Assembly (NCBI GenBank): GCA_031385325.1
Contig: JANNBJ010000103.1
Span: 1 to 49,928 of the forward strand
DNA from: SYFY01 sp031385325
GTDB taxonomy: Bacteria > Pseudomonadota > Gammaproteobacteria > Pseudomonadales > Azotimanducaceae
Length of the DNA stretch: 49,928 nt
Reading direction: 5' to 3'
Under the pieces are notes generated by a model that did not search any database, was not told the origin of the DNA, and was given only the letters and a program-made list of their open reading frames with translations. Below are positions 15,874 through 23,754 of the stretch, piece by piece (positions within the stretch are counted from its first letter, which is position 1; every line of letters begins with the position of its first letter). The position numbers and the translations under genes were made by a program.

Positions 15874-18600
15874 CTAGTCCTCTGCTCCTTCTTCATCGTC
15901 TGATGCTTCGTCGTCTGATGCTTCGTCGTCGGATGCTTCGTCAGGATCACTATCGGTGTTGTCGTCGAAGGCCACATCATCTTCAGCGCCAACCAACGGC
16001 GTTTCCGTATCCTGGTCATTCGCGACAACCACAGCATCGTCAACGATGCCTGCTTCGTCTTCCTGCTCCGCGATGCGCTCGACACTGATCAGCTGTTCTT
16101 CACCGCGCAGATTGATCAGTCGAACACCCTGAGTATTGCGGCCCTGCATTGACACTTCTGCGATCTTGGTGCGAACGAGTGTTCCCAGATTACTGATCAG
16201 CATCAGCTCATCGCCTTCAAACACCTGTACTGCACCAACCACCTGGCCATTTCGCTCGCTGGTCTGGATCGCAATGACTCCTTGCGCGCCACGCCCCTTC
16301 ACCGGGAATTCAGTGGCAGGCGTGCGCTTGCCATAACCGTTGGCAGAGGCCACCAGAATGTAGCCGTCAGTTGTCGGAATGATCAGTGAAATCACCCGCT
16401 GACTGCCGGTCAACCGGATACCGCGAACGCCACGAGCGGTGCGCCCCATGTCGCGCACGTCAGATTCCTTGAATCGCGTGGCCTTGCCCGTACTGGTCAC
16501 CAGCAGGATGTCACTGGTTCCATTGGTGATCGCAACGCCAACCAGTGTGTTGTCTTCATCCAGTTCAATGGCGATCAGTCCCGCCGTGCGCGGCCGGGAG
16601 AACTGCTCGAGTGAAGTCTTTTTCACAGTGCCGTTGGCGGTTGCCATGAACACAAACTGATCCGCATCGTAATTCTTGATCGGCAGAATGGCAGTGATGC
16701 GTTCACCGCTGCCCAGTGACAGCAAATTCACCATCGGCCGCCCCTTGCCGATACGACTGCCTTGCGGAATCTGATACACCTTCAGCCAGTACACCTTGCC
16801 CTGGTTGGAAAAACACAGCAGCGTGTCGTGACTGCTGGCGATCAATAGATTTTCGACAAAATCCTCGTTTTTTACCGTCGTCGCAGCCTTGCCACGACCA
16901 CCCCGCTTCTGCGCCTGATAGACCGTCAACGGTTGAGTCTTCGCATAACCCTGGTGGGAAATGGTCACCACCAGATCTTCCTGGTTGATCAGATCCTCGA
17001 TCGACAGGTCTTCCTGGTTGATGATGATTTCGGTGCGACGCTCATCACCATAGGTCTTGCGAATCTCTTCCAGTTCTTCTCGTACCACGAGGGTGAGACG
17101 TTCAGCCGAATTCAGGATGTCGAGCAGATCTGCAATCTCGTCCAGGACAACCTGGTAATCATCGATCAGCTTGTTCTGCTCAAGCCCTGTCAACCGATGC
17201 AGCCGCAGATCGAGAATTGCCTGGGCCTGCACTTCCGACAGGTAATAGGCTCCGTCACGCAAGCCAAACTCTGGCCCCAGACCATCCGGCTTGCACGCAT
17301 CACTGCCGCTCTTCTCCAGCAGGCGAACCACCGTTTCAGGTGACCAGCCACGCCCCATCAACGCGACTCTCGCTTCCGGCGATGTCGCCGAATTGCGAAT
17401 CAGTTCAATCACTGCATCGATGTTGGCCAGTGCAACGGCCTGGCCTTCAAGAATGTGGCCGCGCTCCCGTGCGCGACGCAGGAGGTACACGGTTCGTGCC
17501 GTCACCACATCACGCCGATGGCGAATGAACGCTTCGAGCATCTGTTTGAGGTTCAGTACACGAGGCTGCCCATTGACCAGCGCCACGCAATTGATGCCGA
17601 AGACACTCTGTAGCTGGGTCTGCGAATACAGGTTGTTGAGCACAACTTCGCCGGATTCCCCGCGCCGCATCTCGATAACGATGCGCATCCCGTCCTTGTC
17701 CGACTCATCACGCAGTTCGGAAATGCCCTCGATCTTCTTTTCCTTCACCAATTCGGCGATCTTTTCGATCAGGCGCGACTTGTTCAGCTGATAGGGAATT
17801 TCGGAAATGATGATGACGTCGCGACCGTTCTTTTCATCGACGATGACCTCGGCGCGAGCGCGAACCAGAATGCGCCCACGGCCAGTTCGATAGGCTTCGA
17901 TGATGCCGGCGCGTCCGTTGATGATGCCGGCAGTGGGGAAATCGGGGCCAGTGACGTACTCCATCAGGGCATCGATTGCGAGTGTCGGGTCTTCCAGCAG
18001 TGCCAGACAGGCCGACACTACTTCAGTGAGATTGTGTGGCGGAATATTGGTGGCCATGCCGACGGCGATACCTGAACTGCCATTGACCAGCAGGTTCGGT
18101 ATCCGGGTAGGCAGAACTTCGGGAATCGTCAGCGTTTCATCGTAGTTCGGAACCAGCTGTACCGTTTCCTTGTCGAGATCGGAAAGCAGCTCTGACGCAA
18201 GCTTGGACATCCGCACTTCGGTGTATCGCATGGCGGCTGGTGGGTCACCGTCAACCGAACCAAAATTGCCCTGGCCGTCTACCAGCAGATAACGCAGCGA
18301 AAACTCCTGCGCCATGCGCACCACCGTGTCATAGATGGCACCATCACCATGCGGGTGGTACTTGCCCATCACGTCACCGACCACCCGAGCCGATTTGACG
18401 TACGGACGATTGAACGTGTTGTTCATCTCGCTCATGGTGTACAACACACGGCGATGGACGGGCTTCAGGCCGTCGCGAACATCTGGCAACGCCCGCCCGA
18501 CAATGACGCTCATCGCATAGTCCAGGTAAGACTGCTTGAGCTCGTCTTCAATGCTGCGGGGCAGGATTTCCCTTGCCTGATCGGGACCGGTTTCTGACAT
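15874..18600 (-). CDS. gyrA: DNA gyrase subunit A
   Basis: A 908-residue type IIA topoisomerase subunit. The catalytic tyrosine is in AAMRYTEVR (Tyr126, E. coli Tyr122). The quinolone region reads GKYHPHGDGAIYDT, placing Gly87 at E. coli Ser83, while Asp91 matches E. coli Asp87. The C-terminal beta-pinwheel has the GyrA box QKRGGRGK and several blade repeats. The protein ends in a strongly acidic, low-complexity tail (about 40 residues rich in Asp/Glu/Ser) partly built from 15-bp repeats. With GyrB (not here) it introduces negative supercoils. It is the first gene of the long minus-strand run. Confidence 0.98.
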   Translation of the reverse strand: MSETGPDQAREILPRSIEDELKQSYLDYAMSVIVGRALPDVRDGLKPVHRRVLYTMSEMNNTFNRPYVKSARVVGDVMGKYHPHGDGAIYDTVVRMAQEFSLRYLLVDGQGNFGSVDGDPPAAMRYTEVRMSKLASELLSDLDKETVQLVPNYDETLTIPEVLPTRIPNLLVNGSSGIAVGMATNIPPHNLTEVVSACLALLEDPTLAIDALMEYVTGPDFPTAGIINGRAGIIEAYRTGRGRILVRARAEVIVDEKNGRDVIIISEIPYQLNKSRLIEKIAELVKEKKIEGISELRDESDKDGMRIVIEMRRGESGEVVLNNLYSQTQLQSVFGINCVALVNGQPRVLNLKQMLEAFIRHRRDVVTARTVYLLRRARERGHILEGQAVALANIDAVIELIRNSATSPEARVALMGRGWSPETVVRLLEKSGSDACKPDGLGPEFGLRDGAYYLSEVQAQAILDLRLHRLTGLEQNKLIDDYQVVLDEIADLLDILNSAERLTLVVREELEEIRKTYGDERRTEIIINQEDLSIEDLINQEDLVVTISHQGYAKTQPLTVYQAQKRGGRGKAATTVKNEDFVENLLIASSHDTLLCFSNQGKVYWLKVYQIPQGSRIGKGRPMVNLLSLGSGERITAILPIKNYDADQFVFMATANGTVKKTSLEQFSRPRTAGLIAIELDEDNTLVGVAITNGTSDILLVTSTGKATRFKESDVRDMGRTARGVRGIRLTGSQRVISLIIPTTDGYILVASANGYGKRTPATEFPVKGRGAQGVIAIQTSERNGQVVGAVQVFEGDELMLISNLGTLVRTKIAEVSMQGRNTQGVRLINLRGEEQLISVERIAEQEDEAGIVDDAVVVANDQDTETPLVGAEDDVAFDDNTDSDPDEASDDEASDDEASDDEEGAED
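15896..15940. repeat. Three 15-bp tandem repeats in the gyrA 3' end
   Basis: Units TCGTCTGATGCTTCG (15896-15910, 15911-15925) and TCGTCGGATGCTTCG (15926-15940, one mismatch) lie head to tail. In the GyrA frame they encode repeated Glu-Ala-Ser-Asp-Asp in the acidic tail. The 15-bp period keeps the reading frame, so copy number could change without breaking gyrA. Confidence 0.9.
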
Positions 18601-18729
18601 GGAATGGGGGTCTTAAAAAGCCCGCTATGCTAGCCCGGATCACCCGTGAATGCTCTACTGATGGCATGTTTCAGGCCCAAAAAAGCGGCCTCTTTCGTCC
18701 GTTGAGGAGTCAGCTGGGGAAGTGGTGCG

Positions 18730-18735
18730 TATAAT
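18730..18735 (+). promoter_or_regulatory. Consensus -10 box for mtaD (possible leaderless start)
   Basis: A perfect TATAAT lies 7 nt upstream of the ATG at 18743, which places the expected transcription start at or next to the A of the ATG. No good -35 was found: TTGAGG at 18702-18707 has a 22-bp spacer, which is too long. The alternative GTG starts at 18722/18725 have a GGGGA sequence just upstream, so the leaderless reading is not proven. Confidence 0.4.
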
Positions 18736-18742
18736 CGCCGGC

Positions 18743-20068
18743 ATGCACAAAACCACTTGCGACACCATCATTGATGCGGCCTGGGTGCTCCCTATCGCTC
18801 CGGTCAATGAAGCGCTCTCCAGCCATAGCATCTGCATCCACAACGAACGCATCTGTGCAATCGCCCCGACCCGCGATATTCACCGGCGTTTTACCGCCCG
18901 CGAACAGCACAGTTTCAATGACAGCATCGTCATGCCGGGACTCATCAACGGCCACACCCACGCAGCAATGACACTGCTACGCGGCGCGGGTGAAGACATG
19001 CCGCTGGAGAGCTGGCTGCGCAACTGCATCTGGCCGCTGGAGAAGCAGCTGGTTGACCCGGACTTCGTGACCGCAGGTGTTGAACTGGCCATCGTCGAGA
19101 TGCTGGGACACGGCATCACCACTTTCACAGACATGTATTTTTTCCCGGAAATCACCACGCGGATCGCGCGCGCAGCAAACATCCGCACCATTACCGCATT
19201 CCCCATTTTTGACGCGCCTAACGCGTGGAGCCGAAACGTTGATGAGTGTTTCGAACTGGGATTTCGCCTGCACGATGAGTATGCCGATGACCCATTGGTC
19301 AGTGTCGCCTTTGGTCCCCACGCGCCTTACTCCGTGGACTACAAGACCCTCGAACGAGTCCACATGTATGCGCAGGAACTTGGGCTGAACGTGCACATGC
19401 ACCTGCACGAAACTGCAGCAGAAGTTGCGGCCGCCAAGGCAAAACACGGACGCAGCTGGCTATCTGTCCTCGCCGAGATAGGGCTGGTGAATCCGCAGTT
19501 GCAGGCTGTACACATGACCCAGCTCGATCGCGCCGAAATCGAACTGCTGGCGGCACACGGTGCCCACGTTGTGCACTGCCCGAATTCGAATCTGAAACTT
19601 GCCGACGGGGTTTGCCGCGTGAATGATCTTGATGCCAGCGGGATCAACGTAGCCATCGGCACCGACGGCGCCGCCTCGAACAACGCACTCAGTGTGCTTG
19701 ATGACGCTCGCACCGCCGCACTGCTCGCGAAAATGCAGGCTGAGAATCCAGTGGCCGGCAACGCTCGACAAACATTATTGAAGGCAACACTCGGCGGCGC
19801 GCGTGCACTCGGACGCGACCACGAATTGGGGTCACTCGAGGCGGGCAAACTGGCTGATATCGCAGTATTCTCGCCAACCTCGATTTGCGCCCAGCCGGTT
19901 TATGATCCGTTCGCCAGCTTGTTGCACAACAGCGGCGCATGGCGAGCGGATAACGTTTGGGTACACGGACGTGCCTCGGTACAAAATGGTACACCGATGC
20001 ATCTGGATCTGGCCGCAATTCGTGCACGAGTCGACCTGCAGGCAGCTCGTGTCCGGGCTCTGCTGTAG
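18743..20068 (+). CDS. mtaD: 5-methylthioadenosine/S-adenosylhomocysteine deaminase, TRZ/ATZ amidohydrolase
   Basis: A 441-residue metal-dependent hydrolase. The HxH motif is in MPGLINGHTHAAMTLLRGAG, a further metal His lies in NVHMHLHETAAEV, then HMTQ, and the catalytic Asp is in GTDGAASNN. GSLEAGKLADIAVF is the C-terminal family signature. It probably deaminates 5-methylthioadenosine or S-adenosylhomocysteine. The Pseudomonas homologue at this locus is linked to methylthioadenosine salvage. GTG codons at 18722 and 18725 are alternative starts that would add seven or six residues. It is divergent from gyrA and 73 bp before the chosen ubiG start. Confidence 0.92.
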   Translation: MHKTTCDTIIDAAWVLPIAPVNEALSSHSICIHNERICAIAPTRDIHRRFTAREQHSFNDSIVMPGLINGHTHAAMTLLRGAGEDMPLESWLRNCIWPLEKQLVDPDFVTAGVELAIVEMLGHGITTFTDMYFFPEITTRIARAANIRTITAFPIFDAPNAWSRNVDECFELGFRLHDEYADDPLVSVAFGPHAPYSVDYKTLERVHMYAQELGLNVHMHLHETAAEVAAAKAKHGRSWLSVLAEIGLVNPQLQAVHMTQLDRAEIELLAAHGAHVVHCPNSNLKLADGVCRVNDLDASGINVAIGTDGAASNNALSVLDDARTAALLAKMQAENPVAGNARQTLLKATLGGARALGRDHELGSLEAGKLADIAVFSPTSICAQPVYDPFASLLHNSGAWRADNVWVHGRASVQNGTPMHLDLAAIRARVDLQAARVRALL

Positions 20069-20121
20069 GACCAACACTGACCATGCAATCCTGTTTGTCG
20101 ACCCATTCCCTTTGAAAAGCG

Positions 20122-20181
20122 ATGCTTTGGAAACACACCCTGTGGAAACAGACCCTTTGGCAACAGACCCTTTAGCAACAG
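20122..20181. repeat. 15-bp tandem repeats at the 5' end of ubiG
   Basis: Four head-to-tail units: ATGCTTTGGAAACAC (20122-20136, diverged), ACCCTGTGGAAACAG (20137-20151), ACCCTTTGGCAACAG (20152-20166) and ACCCTTTAGCAACAG (20167-20181). The last two differ at one base. In the UbiG frame they encode a Thr-Asp-Pro-Leu-Ala-type period, just before the conserved NVDPAEIAKFE start of the family. Confidence 0.85.
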
Positions 20182-20888
20182 ACAAGGTGCTGAACGCAAA
20201 CGTCGACCCTGCTGAAATTGCGAAGTTCGAAGCGATGGCGCATCGCTGGTGGGATCCGCTAGGCGATTTCCGTCCACTGCATGACGTCAACAGCTGTCGA
20301 CTCGACTACATCGACAGCAAGTTGCCGCTATCGGGTTCGCGGATTGTCGACATTGGTTGCGGCGGTGGCATCCTCAGCGAAGCGATGGCACGTCGCGGCG
20401 CCGTTGTGACAGGTATCGATATGGGCGAAGCGCCATTGCAGGTAGCTCGACTGCACGCCCTCGAGGCGGGTGTTGAACTGACTTACCTCCGCGATTCCGC
20501 GGAAAACTTTGCCGCCTCCCAAGCAGGTGCCTTCGATGCCGTAACCTGTCTGGAAATGCTCGAGCATGTCCCCGACATCTACTCAACGATCGCCGCGTGC
20601 GCCGCCCTGGTACGAAATGGCGGACATATCGTCTTCTCGACCATCAATCGTCATCCGGAGGCTTATGCACTGTTGATACTGGGCGCCGAGTACATCGCCA
20701 ATATCCTGCCTCGTGGCACCCACGATTACGCGCGTTTCATCCGGCCCAGTGAACTGGCCGCGGCCTGTCGCGCCGCGGGCCTGGAAGTGCGTCAGGTCAC
20801 CGGCATGCGCTACAACCCTGTCACCCGTCAGGCGAGACTGTCTGACAACGTCCGAGCCAATTATCTTGTCCATGCATTCAAGCCCTGA
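20142..20888 (+). CDS. ubiG: Ubiquinone biosynthesis O-methyltransferase
   Basis: The family region starts at NVDPAEIAKFEAMAHRWWDP, then VDIGCGGGILSEAMARRGA (SAM-binding), TGIDMGEAPLQVARLHA and TCLEMLEHVPD. It methylates both hydroxyls in ubiquinone synthesis. No in-frame ATG lies near the family N-terminus. I chose GTG at 20142 (248 residues), which has GGAAA about 8 nt upstream. GTG at 20187 (233 residues) would match Pseudomonas UbiG length better but has no Shine-Dalgarno. The region between mtaD and the conserved core is made of 15-bp repeats. It overlaps the SDR gene by 17 bp. In Pseudomonas a phosphatase gene (mupP) lies between the two; here it is absent. Confidence 0.9.
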   Translation: METDPLATDPLATDKVLNANVDPAEIAKFEAMAHRWWDPLGDFRPLHDVNSCRLDYIDSKLPLSGSRIVDIGCGGGILSEAMARRGAVVTGIDMGEAPLQVARLHALEAGVELTYLRDSAENFAASQAGAFDAVTCLEMLEHVPDIYSTIAACAALVRNGGHIVFSTINRHPEAYALLILGAEYIANILPRGTHDYARFIRPSELAAACRAAGLEVRQVTGMRYNPVTRQARLSDNVRANYLVHAFKP

Positions 20889-21690
20889 GTTCACCGGGTA
20901 TCCGGAACTCACTGCAGCAGCAAAATCCTGGCCCTGGTTACCCCCGAAGGATTGCCTGGCCGGGAAGAACATCCTGGTGACCGGCGCGGGCAGAGGTATC
21001 GGCAACACGCTGGCACGAACCTGTGCGCTGTTTGGCGCGAATGTGGTTCTGCTCGGTCGCTCGCGGGACCGGCTGGAAACGGTGTTCGACTGGATCTCGT
21101 CGCACACGCCAACGAGCCCGGTCATCGTTCCCTGCGATTTCGCTGGCCTGCGAGACGACAACGTTGAGGCACTGCATGACGCCATCGCCGACAGCATGGG
21201 ACACCTCGATGGCCTCGTTCACAATGCCTCACTGCTGGGTGCCATGACCCCCATTGCTCATTACCCCACATCCACCTGGGAATCGGTGCTGCGGGTCAAT
21301 ACGACGGCGCCATTCATGCTCACCCGCGGACTCCTGCCGTTGCTGGAAGCCAGCAATCGCGGCAGCATCGTATTCACTTCATCCGGTGTCGGCCGCAAGG
21401 CACGTGCTTACTGGGGGGCATACGCCGTTTCGAAGGTTGCTCTGGAAGGCCTGGTCGACGTGCTGGTCGATGAGCTCGGCGGCACCAGTCGAATACTGGT
21501 TACCAGCCTGAATCCCGGCGGTACCCGTACCGCGATGCGCGCCGCCGCTTTTCCCGCCGAAGACCCGAAGACCCTGCCAACGGCGGAAGCGCACATGGCG
21601 CTGTATCTCTATCTGCTTTCTGATGCCGCCCCCGCAGCCCTGCAAGGCGCCCGTTTGACCGCCCGTGACTGGAACGGTCCATCGGTCTGA
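20872..21690 (+). CDS. yciK: YciK-type short-chain dehydrogenase
   Basis: A 272-residue SDR. The cofactor motif is ILVTGAGRGIGNTLAR, followed by VLLGRSRDRL, which suggests NADP. LVHNASLLG replaces the usual NNAG. The catalytic residues are Ser in VFTSSGVGRKARA and Tyr-x3-Lys in YWGAYAVSKVALEGL. This is the YciK group, whose reaction is not established. The ATG at 20872 lies inside the 3' end of ubiG, so the two genes overlap by 17 bp and are probably co-translated, as in Pseudomonas. Confidence 0.9.
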   Translation: MHSSPEFTGYPELTAAAKSWPWLPPKDCLAGKNILVTGAGRGIGNTLARTCALFGANVVLLGRSRDRLETVFDWISSHTPTSPVIVPCDFAGLRDDNVEALHDAIADSMGHLDGLVHNASLLGAMTPIAHYPTSTWESVLRVNTTAPFMLTRGLLPLLEASNRGSIVFTSSGVGRKARAYWGAYAVSKVALEGLVDVLVDELGGTSRILVTSLNPGGTRTAMRAAAFPAEDPKTLPTAEAHMALYLYLLSDAAPAALQGARLTARDWNGPSV

Positions 21691-21812
21691 AATCTCGCTC
21701 GTTACCCGTGCCCGATCCTGGCGTTCACTCGGAAGTGCCGCTTCCATCTCACTTTTTTGGCTCTGCATCACAGAAAATCAGCGGGTAGTTTCAGTGCACT
21801 GCCGGCCAAGAA

Positions 21813-21842
21813 GAATCATGGACAGACGAATCATGGACAGGC
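21813..21842. repeat. 15-bp tandem repeat upstream of the GGDEF-like gene
   Basis: GAATCATGGACAGAC (21813-21827) is followed directly by GAATCATGGACAGGC (21828-21842), 14 of 15 identical. It lies in the 200-bp gap between the SDR gene and the GGDEF-like gene, 49 bp before the latter's start. Nothing else clear is seen in that gap. Confidence 0.8.
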
Positions 21843-21890
21843 CGGGTCAGCATGCGCACCCATCGTGCAGAAGGAGAGGTCCACAAGGAC

Positions 21891-22685
21891 ATGAGCACAC
21901 CACGACGTTTTGAACCCGATACCGCGCTGACGATGGTTCAGTCATTCCATCGCGAGCTGGAAATCGCGCCGTTACTCGATCGTATGTTCGAACAGGCGAT
22001 GGCGAATTCTCCCGCCACGCATCTGGCCTATCAGAATACGGACCACAACGTCGACTTCTCCACCGGCGAACCAGGACAGCACAGCATCAGTTATAACCTG
22101 CAGCTGGGCACCACCGGCATCAGTGGTGGCGAAGTCAAACTGACTGCACCCCGTCGATTCAGCACAGGCGATCTGGAAACCCTCGAAGAGCTGCTGCGGC
22201 TGGCGGCCCCGGCATTGGCGAACGCGCTGGTGGTCCACGAACTGACGGCCAAGGAACGAAACAAGAAGGCAAAAAAAGCCAAGGCCAATCAGGAAGACGC
22301 CCTGATCCTGATTCGTCTGACCGGCATTGAAACCATCCGCAACGCCCATGGGTCGGCCACTTCACAAGCCATGACCGATCAACTGCAAAAGCATCTGGGG
22401 AATAAACTTCGGGAAGCCGATGGAATTTTCCAGATCGACGACGATCATCTTGCAGTGCTGCTGCCACGCACCACCAAGGAAGGCGCGCAGCGGGTTGCCA
22501 ACAAGGTGGAAGTGCTGGTGAACTCCATGCCGTTCGACAACCCTTCGCTGCGTGAACACCTGTCGGCGACCATCGGCATCAGCACCACGAATGGCGCAAG
22601 TTCAGCGGAGGCCGTACTCAAGGAAGCGCGCAGTGCGCTGTCTGAAGCAACCGAACATCAGTCGCGTAATCTGCTGATTCACTGA
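21891..22685 (+). CDS. Degenerate GGDEF-domain protein
   Basis: A 264-residue protein with no membrane segment. Residues about 1-115 form an N-terminal region of unknown type. A lysine-rich linker (residues about 120-135, KERNKKAKKAKANQ) leads to a C-terminal domain whose pattern ILIRLTGIETIRNAHG and then FQIDDDHLAVLLPRTT follows diguanylate cyclases. The GGDEF signature itself is replaced by DDDHL (residues 183-187), so cyclase activity is very unlikely; it may bind a nucleotide or a partner protein. In P. aeruginosa a GGDEF gene is also found near yciK. I chose ATG 21891 (AAGGAGAGG about 11 nt upstream) over ATG 21852. Confidence 0.75.
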   Translation: MSTPRRFEPDTALTMVQSFHRELEIAPLLDRMFEQAMANSPATHLAYQNTDHNVDFSTGEPGQHSISYNLQLGTTGISGGEVKLTAPRRFSTGDLETLEELLRLAAPALANALVVHELTAKERNKKAKKAKANQEDALILIRLTGIETIRNAHGSATSQAMTDQLQKHLGNKLREADGIFQIDDDHLAVLLPRTTKEGAQRVANKVEVLVNSMPFDNPSLREHLSATIGISTTNGASSAEAVLKEARSALSEATEHQSRNLLIH

Positions 22686-22725
22686 TCAGCCGAAGCCACC
22701 AGCCGTATAACACTGTAAAGAGCGA

Positions 22726-23754
22726 TCAACTGCCCCGGTGACGTTCCTCGAGCTCCGGGAATGGCAGCAGCACTGATTTTTTCCGGTCTTCACGCACGTT
22801 CGCTGTGGTTGGCGGATTGGCCAACCCAACCAGTCGTCGCAGCTGCGCAACGTCGCGCTCAGGCAGTTCTTCGTAATGTCCGGCCAGCAATCGCGACGGC
22901 AAAGCCACCGGACCAAAGCGCACACGTTTGAGGCGGGAGACAACACGTCCCACCGCCGAAAACAGCAATCTCACCTCATGCTGTTTACCTTCCATCAAAA
23001 CGGCGTGGTACCAGTGATTGCGACTGCGTCCGTCGAAATAACGAAGGTCGGTAAACCGCATGGCTTCGCCTTCAATCGTCACACCTTCGCACAGCATCGC
23101 GACTTCTTCGTCGGTGAGGGTACCGTCGACCCGGACGGCGTACTCCCGATCGAGTACCGAAGACGGGTGCATCAGCTTGTTGGCAAGTTCGCCGTCATCT
23201 GTAAAGAGCAGTAATCCCGAGGTCATGGTGTCCAGTCGGCCGACCATCACCCACCGACCACGCCTGATGTCCGGCAGGTCTTCGAACACAGTTGGTCGAC
23301 CTTCGGGATCATTACGCGTACTGATCGTACCAGCCGATTTGTTGAGCAGAAGTACTCTTGATCGCATCAGCCTGGGCACAGTGGCCACAGGTTTGCCATC
23401 AACGAAAATCCGGGCCGACGGCAGCACCTTGAGACCCAGTTTGGCCACTTCACCATCAACGGCTACTCGACCCTGTTCAATCCAGCGTTCGATCTCGCGT
23501 CGACTGCCGAACCCTGCATCGGCGAGAACTTTCTGCAAACGTTCAGGATCTGCCGAGACGACCACGGGTGCAGGCATCGGCCGTCTCGCGGCCGGCTCAG
23601 ATCGACCGCTTGGTGGTGCAGATGCACGGCTCTTGCTGTCAGAGGAAGCACGACGCGAGCGTGGTGCTGCGGACTCTTCTTTGCCTCGCCGGCTGGTCGA
23701 TCGTTGACCCGTCGCCTTCGAGCCCGCAGTCCGCTTGATGGGTCCGCGCATCAA
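22726..23754 (-). CDS. rluB: 23S rRNA pseudouridine synthase RluB-like
   Basis: A 342-residue RsuA/RluB-family enzyme. A basic, Ser/Arg-rich N-terminal extension (residues 1-70) precedes an S4 RNA-binding domain (LQKVLADAGFGSRREIERWI). The catalytic motif is GRLDTMTSGLLLFTDDG with the Asp nucleophile. It converts a uridine of 23S rRNA (position 2605 in E. coli) to pseudouridine. Next to scpB-scpA, RluB is the usual member. It overlaps scpB by 4 bp. It is convergent with the GGDEF-like gene, 40 bp apart. Confidence 0.93.
   Translation of the reverse strand: MMRGPIKRTAGSKATGQRSTSRRGKEESAAPRSRRASSDSKSRASAPPSGRSEPAARRPMPAPVVVSADPERLQKVLADAGFGSRREIERWIEQGRVAVDGEVAKLGLKVLPSARIFVDGKPVATVPRLMRSRVLLLNKSAGTISTRNDPEGRPTVFEDLPDIRRGRWVMVGRLDTMTSGLLLFTDDGELANKLMHPSSVLDREYAVRVDGTLTDEEVAMLCEGVTIEGEAMRFTDLRYFDGRSRNHWYHAVLMEGKQHEVRLLFSAVGRVVSRLKRVRFGPVALPSRLLAGHYEELPERDVAQLRRLVGLANPPTTANVREDRKKSVLLPFPELEERHRGS

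Noticed and set aside
15875..16085. Upstream extension of the serC frame into gyrA
   Set aside because: It reads the gyrA acidic-repeat tail out of frame; homologues start at MTKRAHNFS, 1 bp after the gyrA stop.
19803..20141. Long upstream extension of ubiG overlapping mtaD
   Set aside because: It overlaps the mtaD 3' end in another frame and bears no resemblance to UbiG; the family core begins near 20193.
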